A stretch of DNA of 64,000 nucleotides from Mactromeris polynyma (taxonomy: Eukaryota; Mollusca; Bivalvia; Venerida; Mactridae), in contig JASFXZ010000070.1 in NCBI GenBank assembly GCA_032209605.1, positions 372,001 to 436,000 on the forward strand, given 5' to 3'. A program made the position numbers and the translations under genes. The notes below the pieces were generated by a model. The model made no database searches. It worked only from the letters and a program-made list of their open reading frames with translations, and was not told the DNA's origin. Every line of letters starts with the position of its first letter. Within the stretch, counting starts at the first letter, position 1. Positions 12,010 through 23,395 of the stretch are shown piece by piece.

Positions 12010-12595
12010 AGTCATTACGGGGTCCAGCGATCGGCAAAACAATTTTGGGGGTAATTTTACAGGTTAGCTGCGGTTGTTCGGAAAGCGGTTTGGGCTCATA
12101 ATGGGCACACACAGCCCCAAGATCGGCATAGTATGCCTTTCGTTTACTGTTGCCCTATGACTAGACTTTCAGTTGATATGAGTGATGGTGTCACATTATC
12201 TATTACATGTATAGGGTCCAGGCAACTGTGAAACAGGGTCTGTGCTAATTTTTACTTGAACTCTGTGAAAGATCGATTGGTTCGGGCTCCTTCATCCCGA
12301 AGATGGAAATGTGTAGGCCTAGGTATGAGCTTTATGTTGATATATGACTGATGATGTCGCATAAGCTTTTATATGTTCATGGGCGGGCGAATCAGTGTCG
12401 GGTGTACTTTTCTAGGTTTTTGTGATTATTTGATAGGTTCGGGCTCTGATTGGGCTTTCAACCCCAAGTTGGGTAGATACTACAGGTCTATGTTTTATTG
12501 CGGAATTATGTGTGTGTTTTACGTTGGTATATATGACTGATGGTGTCATATGGAGTCCATGAGTGGGTGATTCAGGGTCGGTGTACTTTCTGACA
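12010..12595 (+). repeat. Degenerate tandem satellite, about three ~180-bp units
   Basis: Three diverged units each carry a GGGCTC...CCCCAAG/CCCGAAG segment, then TGATATGAGTGATGGTGTCA-like (variants GACTGATGATGTCGC, GACTGATGGTGTCAT), then a GGGTCCAGG / GGGCGGGCGAATCAG / GTGGGTGATTCAGGGTC segment. Approximate units are 12010-12240, 12245-12415 and 12420-12595. A fourth relative lies at 8830-8985, on the far side of the LINE. Confidence 0.6.
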
Positions 12596-12673
12596 TTTTT
12601 ATGTAGAGTTTATGTAAGAAAATGTTTTGTGTTCACTTTTTGCATTAAAACTTTGAATAAATACATGTTTTGT

Positions 12674-13247
12674 AGTTCCCACATTTACAATATTTACCTC
12701 CCTTGTTCTGAATAGTCAGCCATATTGATAGGCAAGTTTTCTTAATTTTCTCAATTATCACATATTTGGGAACTACTCATATAAGTGCTTCTCAATTTTG
12801 CATATCAAAATGGCTTAACATCATTCCATCTAATATAAAAAATATTAGTTCTGAGAAACCTATCCGTTCATTGTTAAAAACCTACCTGTGATGTCAAATA
12901 TTATTTTTTATCTTAATACTGTTTAATCCTCGGGGCACTGGTGTTGTATGGCAATATATATTTTTTCTCTGTATTTGTTGCATCTGTCTTGTTTTGTTAA
13001 GTAATGTATGTTGTAATGAAACTGTTCTATGATGTTTTCATTAGCGTTGTAATACGTGTATGCATGTTAATTGTGTATTGTCTGTACATTGTATAGACGC
13101 TAAATGAATTACTTGTTATTGATGTTTATGTTGTTTGATAGATGGCCTCGAGCTTATCGAGCCTCCATCTTTAAATGAAGAATTATTATTATATTATTAT
13201 GATTATTACGATTAAGAACAAGGGAGGTAAATATTGTAGATATGGAT
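12674..13247. mobile_element. TAGTTCCC-family inverted-repeat element, split by a LINE tail
   Basis: The left part (12674-12815) starts TAGTTCCCACATTTACAATA, runs through TTTACCTCCCTTGTTC and ends near TATCAAAATGGC. The right part (13212-13247) resumes with GATTAAGAACAAGGGAGGTA and ends near TGTAGATATGG. In the uninterrupted copy at 21206-21538 these two parts are contiguous. The ~395 bp in between are the LINE 3' fragment listed next. Confidence 0.75.
12816..13211 (+). mobile_element. LINE 3' fragment ending in (ATT)n, nested insertion
   Basis: From about 12920 it matches 19398-19641: TCTCTGTATTTGTTGCATCT, GTAATGAAACTGTT, then CTCGAG-type hairpin sequence, CCATCTTTAAAT and a terminal ATT run. 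Both copies look like 5'-truncated 3' UTRs of one non-LTR family, different from the LINE at 8986. It sits inside a TAGTTCCC-family element. Confidence 0.7.
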
Positions 13248-14099
13248 ACTCCACGCAGCGGTTATCTTCTCTTGCAGTACAGCAATAACTCCGATATTAT
13301 AAGGGGAGATCACTGCGTAGAAGATGATGGGAACTATCTATAGATATACGGACCGCATAAAATGTTTATATTAGTCGTCTTACACACATCTTCTTAGTGG
13401 CTGCTGGCTTTAGTGATTTTACCTACATTTCATTTATTTTACGCCTAGTAAGTATATATTGAATGTCATTCAGACTTTTCAGGCATTTTTTACTGGTATT
13501 ATTCAAGTGTATCGTTTCGATCAAACAGATGGTCATTGAAGTACACGTAATGAAAATGTCGAACCTCTTGTTCGGGTAGCGAGTCGAGTGACTGTCAAGA
13601 CATGGGAATGACTTAGATTTTTCACTTAAGTTTCTAATGGTAGATCTATAGAGGATTCTACATAATTAAGGTTCATGTTAAGTCTCGTTTTAACTCCTTT
13701 AAGGTGAATTTTCATTTGTAGATGTTGCTAGCCGTCCGATGACTGGACGCTTAAAATTCGGTTTCTAGTCAACTCGTACCTCAGTTAACTCGTACCTACA
13801 TTTTTTAAGAGTTAATCTTATTAAAATTAAGTTTTACAGTATTTTCCTGTATTATTTGAACAATTTTGAACAGTATAACTATGCTGGTAATGTTTGTCAA
13901 TACTTATTATGCGACAGCCCTTGGTCAGAAAAAATTGAAGAGGGTACCCAAACCTTCTTCCGTGTATTGAGTTTGGCTCTTCAAAGAACGTAAGTAGCTC
14001 AATGAGACTAGGCGTGGTGGTGGCGCACAGTGTCTCAAATGTTAAAATTTAAAAAAAACTATATACATTGTCATGTCTGGTGAAATAGTGTCAGGAATC
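13248..14099. other. No recognisable gene
   Basis: Contains a possible end of another TAGTTCCC element (GATGGGAACTATCTATAG at about 13328) and an imperfect inverted repeat around ACGCAGCGGTTATCTTCT and GATCACTGCGTAGAAGAT (13253-13327). Otherwise nothing was recognised. Confidence 0.4.
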
Positions 14100-14755
14100 C
14101 AGGGTAGGTGCAGATACTGTGCTGGCTGGGAAGTAGGACTAGGAGTTTGCCAGTACCTGGTCTGTTATTCTCTCATTGAATAGCCGTTGTTGGCCTCTGG
14201 TTAGGGCATCGTTGCTATGGAGGTACCTGTCTGCGTTGATGTCTACAAGATTGTTGCGTATCTTGGACTTTATGGACAGCCGGTTGTGTATTCGACGCTG
14301 TTCGAGGGACTCCCAGTTTAGGTATTTTAGCATGTTTGTGACGCATCCTGGGGTCTTCATAGAAGAGTCATTGAAGACAAAGCGGGCTGCTCTACGCTGA
14401 TGTGGTTTTGCTTGTGTGGGTCCCAAACGGTGGCTGCATTTTCAAGTGAGGGTCGAACCATGGCCTTGTAGGAAGCTTCCTTGAGGTGGTGTGCATTGCC
14501 TCAGGTTCCTGCGTAGGAATCCCAGTGTCTGACTGGCCTTGCTTGTGATGTTGCCTATGTGCTTCTCCCAGGTGAGGCTTTCAGTGATGGTGACTCCAAG
14601 GTATTTGCTGGCATCAACAACTTCAAGTATGTGGCCATGGAGACTGTATTGGGTGTCTATGATCTTTCGGCAGTGAGGGGCGTTTCTGATGACTACACTT
14701 TGTGGGGAAAAAGACCTAGACCTAGAGAAAAAGGTGGCTGTCACTTCCAATGATG
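14100..14755 (-). pseudogene. Fossil LINE reverse transcriptase C-terminus
   Basis: On the minus strand two frames, offset by a frameshift near 14430, give the thumb and C-terminal region of a non-LTR reverse transcriptase: YLGVTITESLTWEKHIGNIT, then TLGFLRRNLRQC, then QRRAARFVFND and LNWESLEQRRIHNRLSIKSK. These are the usual landmarks that follow the YADD box, but the catalytic core is absent. The piece is broken by at least one frameshift and lacks a start. It is not closely similar to the intact LINE at 8986. Confidence 0.75.
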
Positions 14756-15235
14756 TGGTTTCTGCCTTTATGGAAGGGAATGGTACACACTTGACACATT
14801 TAGTAAATTGTTCTACCATCATGAGTCAGTGTTCCTTACCCTGAGATGTCTTGGGAAAGGGTCCCAGAAAGTCCATGAGGATGCATTCCTTAGGGTGCCT
14901 GTCTGTTATTCAGTGAAAGGTACCCTCCAAATGTGTTTGTTCTTCTTATTCTGGTTACATATACTGCATGACAGTGCATAAGCTGCAACATCACTGGACA
15001 CATATGGTGACAAGAGTTTTTCCTTGTTCTGGGCTTGATGACTAGCGGTTGGTATGTCATGGTGACACTCTAAGACTTGTTTCTTTAAAGTGGAGGCTAT
15101 CACATATTTGAAACTCTCGGAGATGGGATTAATCCTGATGATTACTTCATCCACTAGTTTTATAAACATATCTCTGTTTATTGTGCTTCAGGACTGGAAA
15201 AAACTATGGCCTCTTCTTCAGGTTCACATTTTGTT
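14756..15235 (-). pseudogene. Fossil Ty3/Gypsy integrase fragment
   Basis: The minus-strand frame at 14906-15169 carries an HHCC-type integrase zinc-binding region: ECHHDIPTASH followed by CSICNQNK. Next to it, the minus strand at 14770-14895 reads MDFLGPFPKT and, after an in-frame stop, VEQFTKCVKCVPFP, which matches the first part of a retroviral-type integrase core of Ty3/Gypsy elements. The D,D,E core is incomplete, stops are present and no LTR was seen, so this is a dead fragment. It joins the LINE fossil without a gap. Confidence 0.65.
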
Positions 15236-15444
15236 TTGCAGAAATTGGTATCCTTCTAGAACTCCGTAATCCACAGTGTGTTCAGTTCACTGCTCATGCA
15301 ATCTCTAATCTTCTCTTCTTGGCATTCGTGGTGACCCTAAGTGGTGTCTGGTGATTCATCCCCCACTGATTTGTACCCACTACATAACACTACAGTAGTT
15401 TGTGAAAATCAAGAATGCCAATTAATGATTATTTCATAACAATA

Positions 15445-15603
15445 TACAGTAAAACTTAAAGACCACCTCAATAATAAGACCACCTCAAAATTAAGACCAC
15501 AATTTGCAAGTCCATTTTCATTGTTTTGCTCTTTATTCAACTCAATATTAAGACCATTTTTCATGGGTCCCAATGGTTGTCTTATTATTGAGGTTCTACT
15601 GTA
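15445..15603 (+). mobile_element. CAGT-family element, copy 5
   Basis: Runs from TACAGTAAAACTTAAAGACC to GAGGTTCTACTGTA, slightly shortened at the left end. It lies about 330 bp upstream of the COPS7 start codon. Confidence 0.85.
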
Positions 15604-15934
15604 CATGATTTACTGAAGAGTAACTGTAAACTGATATTTAAAATTTAATGTTTCTACAAAGTATACTTTAACATTGATTTCATAGAAACAACTCGGTGTC
15701 TTGATAGTACTCTGATATGTTTCTTTGCCAAATATAATCGTGTTAGATTTTTTGACATTTCAAGAAGGAAATATTTCTTTCTCTATTTAGGTTTTATTGG
15801 ACTGCTGTTGCATTTTATTTCTTTGAGAAATATAAGGTCAGCCACATACATTCATTTTGTAGATACCAGATTTGCAAAGTCTTAGATTTTGTATATTTTA
15901 CAAAAATTGCCATATTTCAATTGCAGTTGACAAA

Positions 15935-18900
15935 ATGTCCTCAGAAAAAGCATCTGTCAATCCTCTTGAACAGTTTGTGTTGTTGGCAAAGTCTGCCAAA
16001 GGAGCTGCAGCTGTTGGTTTGGTCAAACAAGTTCTTGAAGCTCCAAATGTATACGTGTTTGGAGAGCTCCTGGAAATGGCAAATATACAAGAGGTTTGTT
16101 ATTAATGGTCTCAAATCTCTTATGTTAAAGTTTGAACTTTGTTATTGTCCCTTAATGCATCATAAAATGAGCACAGCTGTACAATTTCAAACCTCTTCTT
16201 TAAGTGTCGCATGTGACGTCACCATGTACTGACAGTAGGTAATATTTGCCCCATATGGCAATATGAAAACGAACTGACCATATGGAGTAAATATTGTTTC
16301 CTGCTTGAAAATAGTGTCATCACATGTTGCGTTATTTTGAAATGAGGTCACTTACATAAGAGATTGTAAATCCCATTGCAGCGCTTAAATTGAGGTTTTA
16401 AATAGCAGTTTCATAATATGTTTCTGTTGTAATTGCTGGTTGTTATTTTCAAGTTTAGCTATATGCAACTTTTAAACAAAATAAACTACATTATTCTGAT
16501 TGTTAAAATTCTACGTTACTACTTTGAAATTTAGACGACTCGTTTTCTTTTGTTAACCGGTATTTGTTACTACTGTTTTTAAGATGATGGTTCAAAGCTT
16601 GTGTTTTTATTTTCAGTTATCTAGTGGAGAACATGTTAACTACTTCAACTTGCTGAATTTATTTGCATATGGAACATACAAGGACTATAAAGGTAAACAC
16701 AGTATAGGTACTGTTTGTAATAAAGCAGGAAACATTGAGTAGCGTTAAATGTTACTTGAATAGGAGAACATTTAATTTCTAGTTATTATTTTTCTTCAAA
16801 TCCATGTATTAACTAGGAGTCCTAGGACTGGGCATATTATACATTGATGTGTACCAGTATTTGGAACCATACCTGGACTCCATACAAGGTCAGTATGTAT
16901 ATCGTCATATTGATTCATTCTTAGCTCACCTGAGAACAAATAGATTGACGGAAGTAGATAAAAAACAATGCCTTTTTTTAATTATTTGTGTTTACATGCA
17001 TTTCATGTCAATACTTGCAGAAAAAACGTTTTGCAATGAAATTACTTTCGCATTTTAATACATTGTTTGACCGATGATGTGACACTTTGTGAAAATGGGG
17101 GACTACCAATACAGAGTTGTCTCATAGCTTGTACATGATTTACCTCCCTTACTTTTGCGCACCTGCTGGATAGTTCTGGTTTAACGATAACAGAAGTCGA
17201 ACAGTATTATTTTCCAAAGATTAGAACACAAATATGTGAAATAAACTCCATTTCTGTCCTCCACATATAGAAGCAGCGCTTTCATTCATTTGCCTCAGGT
17301 GAGCGATTCAGGGCCATCATGGCCCTCTTATTGTCTATTATTATCACTGCAGATATGAACCTTACTCATTTGTCTTGTTAAAAATGTTGCGGGAGTATCT
17401 GTTTGTATATAACATGATTTTTTTTTAGAGTTTGTCGAATATGCTGACATTTTGTATACAGTGATTACTGTAGATTTAATCTTATATTTCTTGTTGCAGA
17501 GAAAAAGTCAGAACTACCAGAGCTTTCCCCGGCCATGTTGAACAAATTACGTCATCTCACAATGGTATCATTAGCTACTAAAACTAAGGTACTGTGACAT
17601 TCTAGAATGTTTGTGTATTTACGGAATTTTTAAATGAAGTGCTGTGTAATCTGTGCTAATAACCTGCTGACATCTGCCATTGGGGATAACGCTATTAAAT
17701 CAGAGATTGCTTTTTAAATGGCCATTTAAAGAAGACACCCGGTTGTCAGCAGCCCGTGCCCACCCATTGATTTTTCCCGTGTTGGCCCAATTGAACTGTA
17801 CAGGCATTGAGTGTACATGGATACCTGTATAATTTGAATGACTGTTTCATTTTAAACACATTGCATGTGAAAGGTTATTTTTCCTGTATGAAACTAGATG
17901 TGTGACGTTCAGATTAGACAGTTTTTGGATAAAATGTTTCTTGGAGGTATTAATTTCTATGTTCATGCTTGAAACATTCAAATGTATAATTTTCTGCAAT
18001 GAGACTAGTTCTCTTTTTGGTTGTCATCAATAGAAAAGATACATTATTGCTTTGTTTGAATCGGTTTTTTATTTAAGATTTTTAAGGTTATTTCGTCATC
18101 TGATGTAAGGGATGCGTTTTGGTGTATATTTTGTTCCATTAAGTATACTTACATAAAGTAAATCATGTGACTATGTTTCAGTGCATTCCATACAGAGTAT
18201 TATTGGAGGAATTGGATATACCCAATCTCAGAACACTGGAGGTATGTACATTGAAGATATTATTTATATATGTGTTTATTAATCGCCACCGATTTCTATA
18301 TGGAAGAATGTCAGTCATTTTAGATTTTTGCCCCAATATCAGAAGCACCTCTTTTTCTTTTACGTGCTGATGTGAAGCTACGTACGCAGGACTGTTAGTA
18401 CTGACAGTGGTGGAGTTGGGGATTGAACCTGCGGTCCCTGGATTACTTGTCCAACAACGCGTTACCACTGGACCACAGATGCTACTATGTTATAAATTAA
18501 GATATTAACCAATATTGTCATGTATTGTATGAGAGTAGGACAAAGCCTGTCTTCGACAAAACACCATCTGCTGTTTTTTCTGAGGTTGACAAAACCTCAA
18601 GTGAATATTTCAGGTTGAACAAAACCCATTTTGTGATTGTAACTGGTAGGACAGAAGCCCTCTCATTGTGGTTGAATATGTACAAGCTAAAACAATCCGT
18701 GTACAATCATAAATGTAATTTGTCTAAGTGACATACAAAATGGAATATACAGTAAAACCTCACTTAAAGACCACCTCGGTAATAATTAAAAACACAATTT
18801 TCATGTCCATTTTTACTGTTTTGCTCTTTATTTAACCTCGATATTAAAATCACTTCAATAAGAAGACCAGTTTTCAAGGGTACCAAGCGTGGTCTTATTA

Positions 18901-20838
18901 TTGAGGTTTTACTGTTATCACTAGAACAACTTCGTGCATTTTTCGATTGTAGGACCTCATTATTGAAGTAATTTATGCAGACATCATTCAAGGAAAGTTA
19001 GACCAGAAAAATCAACAATTGGAGGTGGATTATGCGATTGGACGAGATATTCAGTCTACTGCTGTACCGGAAATCATTTCAGTACTTCAAGATTGGTATG
19101 TTCAAGTTTTTGTCATAATACCCTTTATAATAGTGTCATATATATCTGTTGTCATAACATATATGATACCCTGGTCAAATTGGCTAGCGAAACTTCGTAA
19201 CGCATGAGTATTCATTACCGTTTCTCGAATAATGAAATTGACGATTACAAAAAAGAAGAAATATGAGTTGCTATAAAAAGAAAAGCAGGTGTCCGATTTC
19301 AATTATTTTGGTATTAAATGAAAAATGAAAAATATATATGTTAGAAAATGTTAAAAACATGGTCTCTAATACAGGTTTTGTCCTGGTGCAGCTCATATAG
19401 CCATTAATACTCGGGTCACTGCTGTTGTATGTCAATATCTTTTCTCTGTATTTGTTGCATCTGTCTTGTATTTGTTAAGTTCTGCATGTTGTAATGAAAC
19501 TGTTATTTGATGTTTTGATCAGCATTATATGCATGTTTTGTATATTTTATACATAGTATATGTGCATTACTACCTCGAGTGAGATAGGCCTTCTCGAGTG
19601 TCCATCTTTAAATAAAAAATTATACTATTATTATTATAACTTTTACAGGTGTTCAGGATGTGAAGCCGTTCTGCAGGGAATAGAAACACAGATAACCAAA
19701 GCTAATCTGAATAAAGAAAATAATATACGTCAAAAACAGAAAATGGAACAAGAGGTATTAATATACCACCACCATGGGTTTATCTTCAATAATATGGAAA
19801 AAAGCTGAAATTCATTAAAATTTAGCTGGCTTCCACTAAATATTTTGAAAGTTGCCGATAACTAATAAATTATTTTGGAACTTAGTTGTTCGAGGAAATC
19901 TTGAACTAGTGTTTATTTTTTCTATTCCAGTTGTCATTATATTATCTCTACATGTTGTTATTTTGGCAGAAGGCTTCGCTTATTCATTGAACCTGCCCAA
20001 GGTTATAGGTTATGATTGGTATTGAGAATTGCTATGTAGCTTTGTGAATGGTAAATTTGAAAACTGTGCCAAGAACCAACCAATCCGAGCTTTAAAATTT
20101 TAGACTGGTCTCCAAGCTTAGATTTATAACCAAGCGAGTGCAGATTATTGACAATTGTCTAACTGATGTTAATCCTCCATTATTTTAATCATACTACTTA
20201 GACATATTATGTAAGGCATTTAATACATGTTATAGTGTTTTACATTTTATATTGTCAGGTCACGAATATAAAGAAAACATTGAAAAGTACTCACGCAGAT
20301 GAAGAAAGTATGGTCACCGAGTCAGTTTCCATGACATCTGACAAACCTTCCAAAAAGACTTCCAAAACGAAAGGGTAAACTTAGCGGTCCATTATATATT
20401 TGTGCAATCAGAGTTCTTCAAATGTATTTTTGTGCCCCCACACAATGGTGGGGGGGTGGCTTGTCTGGCTGTCTGTCCCACAAAACTTAAGTCTTTCGTA
20501 TCTCTTGAACTGTTGGACCTACAGTCTTCGAAATTGGTAGGAATGTTTATCAGCTTGTGAAGTTGTGCATCTCGGTTTTTGCTTCCCTCCTATCTGTATC
20601 TTCTTATACACTGATTGAAATGGGTTATTCGAAACCATGTATTATTCGAAGTTATTCGAAACCATGTAATATTCTAAATCAAATTTTGGACCCAATGAAT
20701 TCAAATGAACGAGGTCCGACTGTAGTTATTCCTTCCTCTGATATAAAACTTTGATTTCCTTCTCTATACATCAATTTCAAGGAAATATTTTTATGTTTCA
20801 GGTTGCGTGGTAGCAGCGGAACAAAGCTATGGAAATGA
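15935..20838 (+). CDS. COPS7: COP9 signalosome complex subunit 7, eight coding exons
   Basis: CSN7 is a PCI-domain scaffold subunit of the COP9 signalosome, which removes NEDD8 from cullins through the CSN5 subunit. Coding exons are 15935-16093, 16617-16692, 17500-17588, 18182-18241, 18953-19095, 19649-19754, 20259-20374 and 20802-20838. All introns are GT-AG and all phases agree, giving 786 nt and 261 aa; human COPS7A and COPS7B are 275 and 264 aa. Exons 1-5 give the PCI region: [81 protein letters not shown] and the winged-helix part with [15 protein letters not shown]. Exon 6 is a charged coiled-coil-like helix; exons 7-8 form a Ser/Lys-rich tail ending GTKLWK. The ATG has A at -3 and follows a possible acceptor (CAATTGCAG at 15919-15926), so an upstream 5' UTR exon is likely. 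One gene is seen, so the vertebrate A/B split does not apply. Introns hold a palindromic MITE, a SINE, a CAGT element and a LINE tail. Confidence 0.95.
16184..16374. mobile_element. Palindromic fold-back MITE in COPS7 intron 1
   Basis: The two halves are near-complete reverse complements: AACCTCTTCTTTAAGTG...GTGACGTCACCATGTACTGA at the left and TGTCATCACATGTTGCGTTA...CTTACATAAGAGATTGTAAA at the right, meeting around CCATATGG. A second copy is at 37601-37796, downstream of the claudin-like gene. No coding capacity. Confidence 0.75.
18295..18485 (-). mobile_element. tRNA-derived SINE in COPS7 intron 4
   Basis: On the minus strand the head reads TGGTCCAGTGGTAACGCGTT (A-box region) followed ~30 bases later by GGTTCAATCCCC (B box), the layout of a tRNA-derived RNA polymerase III promoter. 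The body, TCAGAAGCACCTC and TGTCAGTCATTTTAGAT in plus sense, is shared with 23540-23765. It lies 54 bases after the exon 4 donor. Confidence 0.7.
18748..18917 (+). mobile_element. CAGT-family element, copy 6 (COPS7 intron 4)
   Basis: Full-length copy TACAGTAAAACCTCACTTAA to TGAGGTTTTACTGTTA. Its right end is only 36 bases upstream of the first base of COPS7 exon 5 (18953), so the branch point of that intron probably lies within or at the edge of the element. Confidence 0.88.
19398..19641 (+). mobile_element. LINE 3' tail in COPS7 intron 5
   Basis: Matches the nested fragment at 12816-13211, including TCTCTGTATTTGTTGCATCT and the terminal CCATCTTTAAATAAAAAATT plus ATT run. Its 3' end lies within ten bases of the exon 6 acceptor (AG at 19647-19648). 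Confidence 0.75.
20425..20600 (+). repeat. Dispersed 'cccca-caa-tgggggg' repeat in COPS7 intron 7
   Basis: Starts GTGCCCCCACACAATGGTGG and continues with GTCTGTCCCACAAAACTTAA and TCTTTCGTATCTCTTGAACT. Sequences of this form are abundant in bivalve genomes (recalled, not searched). A related head occurs at 22286. Confidence 0.55.
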
Positions 20839-21205
20839 GATCTACATATCAATTTGTTATTGTGACTTTCTGAAGATTGTATATTTAATGACACTTTAAA
20901 ATACTAGACTTAAAAAGATTCATACAGCGAATTATATGTAATGATGACATAATGATGTCATTGCTTCTTGACTGTCGCAGTGAAAGACAGCTTTGAATAT
21001 GATCAGAATTATGATTAAACTTCGTTTTGTTTTTCAATACCTTGAAAAAACTACATAACTGAACTATTATTGACATTGTTACCATGTTGATGCTACATGA
21101 AAGTACAGAGTTATTAAGGGCTAATTATATCTAGGTTACAGCATGTGTCTTGACGTGCTGGTTCAAATTGGCAGACAGAAGTGGTAAAGACTTGTGACAT
21201 TTTAG

Positions 21206-21538
21206 GCTATAGATCCCACATTTAAAATATTTACCTCCCTTGTTCGAAATAGTCGGCCATATTTATAGGCAAATTTCCTTAAAGTTAATAGGGAATATAA
21301 TGTAAACAATTATAATATTAAATCAGATGTAAAAAAATAACCGATTCTTTATGCTCATGTGGGCAGATAGCTCAGAACGTTGAAGAAAAAGAGGTTGTCA
21401 CATGCAAATTCCCTTAGTATTTTCTCAATTATCACATATTTGGGAATTACTTCTATAAGTGCTTATGGTTTTGCCTATCAAAATGGCCGATGATTAAGAA
21501 CATGGGAGGTAAATATTTTAGATGTGGGAACTATCTTA
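21206..21538. mobile_element. TAGTTCCC-family inverted-repeat element, intact copy
   Basis: About 330 bp, from AGATCCCACATTTAAAATAT to AGATGTGGGAACTATCTT, with terminal inverted repeats of roughly 50 bp that include TATTTACCTCCCTTGTTC / GAACATGGGAGGTAAATATT. It is the best reference for the split copy at 12674. It lies 370 bp past the COPS7 stop. Confidence 0.8.
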
Positions 21539-21694
21539 TCCTCGTGAAATTGCTTATTGCGGTACCTGGATTGACAACCGACTATTTGTTTTGGCTTTGT
21601 GCAGGGTTTTTATTTAAATTGTATTGAAAACTTTAGAACAAAAACCAAACTTTTTAATAAAGAATCGGCAATACACTTAAATTATACTTTATTA

Positions 21695-21763
21695 TACCTC
21701 AATAAGAAGACCAGTTTTCAAGGGTCCTAAGGGTGGTTTTATTATTATTTAGGTTAGACCGTA
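21695..21763 (+). mobile_element. CAGT-family element, copy 7 (3' part only)
   Basis: Only the right third is present: CCTCAATAAGAAGACCAGTT, then CAAGGGTCCTAAGGGTGGTT, then a mutated terminus. Confidence 0.75.
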
Positions 21764-22285
21764 TCTTAGCCTCTGTGTCAAATTCTGTTGAACAGTAGCA
21801 TTGCAGCAATTACAGTACTATCACTATGTTAAACATCAAGCAGTTGATATAACTATCTACACATTGAGGGGTGAATGGGAAACACATCCGTCTGCTTCTT
21901 TATTTATTTGCGGACTGATTAGTTTCACTTTCTATCATCAATGTATTGTCAATAATGTTTGTTATTATGTAGATGTTAAATGTGTATGAACTATAATAAA
22001 AGTGCTTAAAAGTTCACTTTGTGCATATTTTTCACTCCAGTGTCTTTTAGCAAGTTGGATACTGTACAGCGCTTTATTTCTCCGGTGCCAAATTTTGGCG
22101 GTTTTTAGAGTTCTCCTTAATTGGCAGTGTTTAATTTTGGTGCATTGGCCATTTTCCAAATTAACAAATGGGTCACAAAAGGTCACATTAATTTTAGTTA
22201 CACTTTTTGGCAGAGTTTAATTTTGGCAGATTAGACCTTGACCGCCAATACGTTCCTATTGTTGTTATATCCCTACAAACAAAGT

Positions 22286-22480
22286 TTTTATACCCCCACA
22301 AAGTTAGGGGACTATACTGGAGTCACTCCGTTGGTTGGTTGGTCTTTTAATCAAACATGTTGAACAAACTACTAACTACTTGTACAGTTTTTGAGGGTTT
22401 TCATGAAACTTCACAAATAATCCAGTTGTAGAGCATGACATAATTTTTCGATCACATTCAAGATGGTTGTGCTTTGAAAA
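22286..22480 (+). repeat. Dispersed repeat of 'cccccacaaagt-agggg' type
   Basis: Begins TTTTTATACCCCCACAAAGT, then GGGGACTATACTGGAGTCAC and GTTGGTTGGTTGGTC. It recalls a repeat common in bivalves and is loosely related to 20425-20600. No coding content. Confidence 0.5.
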
Positions 22481-22499
22481 TTAGTCAAGGGTAGAGTGG

Positions 22500-23270
22500 C
22501 CTGGTGATGCAATGGGGTCACGAGTTTGAGCCCCTTGTTGAGTTAGTAACCCTCAAAGCAGTCAAAGCAGATAAATATCAGTTGTAAGAATTTGTTCCAT
22601 AAACAAATTAAAATCAATAAGTTTGATCAAAAATTGATTTATACATGTATACGTAAAAATATTGACTACCGATATATCCACCTTTCCTTTATAAACCATC
22701 CAGATTTGGCATACCAGTATGTGAAATGAAATGTCAAGTTTGACATCGCAACAATGTGATTAACATAAGGCCATCCATAAACAATAGTTTGTTTTTCAGT
22801 TACGTGTTTTTCAGGTTCATTGATGAATTTTATTTCCAGACATGGCCATTACAGTAATAAATCTAAAAAATCCCTTTCCTACCTATGCAGTTAAATAAAT
22901 TCCGGGTTGCGTAACTGCAAACAAACAATTTCTTAACGATGGCCTAATGATAATATTTTGCATTTATTTCTATTATCTGTAGATACAGAATGCAGTACAA
23001 ATATAATAGTATAAAATATTGGAGGTTTCTGTTATTATGTTTCAAAAACGCAGGTATACGAAATAGAACTTGTTCATTCTGGTAATCTGTCATTACTCTA
23101 ATGGAAGAGAAGACAGTAGAAATACAATGTAATACATAAAATGTAGAAAAACAAAGACAACAAAAATATATATAAAATAATGGCTATATTTCGAAATGTG
23201 AAATTTCAATAGATATTTTAGAAAACACGGACCTGTACATTTACCAGTACAAGCTTACATACATACAGAT
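22500..23270. other. No recognisable gene
   Basis: AT-rich sequence without supportable frames. A weak tRNA B-box-like motif (GAGTTTGAGCCCC at about 22522) may be a remnant of a SINE. Confidence 0.4.
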
Positions 23271-23271
23271 A

Positions 23272-23395
23272 CACTCAGTACATTTAATAACGCACGTTTT
23301 TGTGCCTGTCCTATGTCTTGTAAATGTATTTTAGTCTGTTTTAAAACTCTTTGATATAAAAGTACCTATTGATTGAAATTATTTTTAGCCCACAA
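23272..23395 (+). mobile_element. CTCAGTACATTT-family fragment
   Basis: The left arm ACTCAGTACATTTAATAACG with ATGTCTTGTAAATGTA and GATTGAAA matches 29369-29480. Only the left part is recognisable. Confidence 0.55.
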
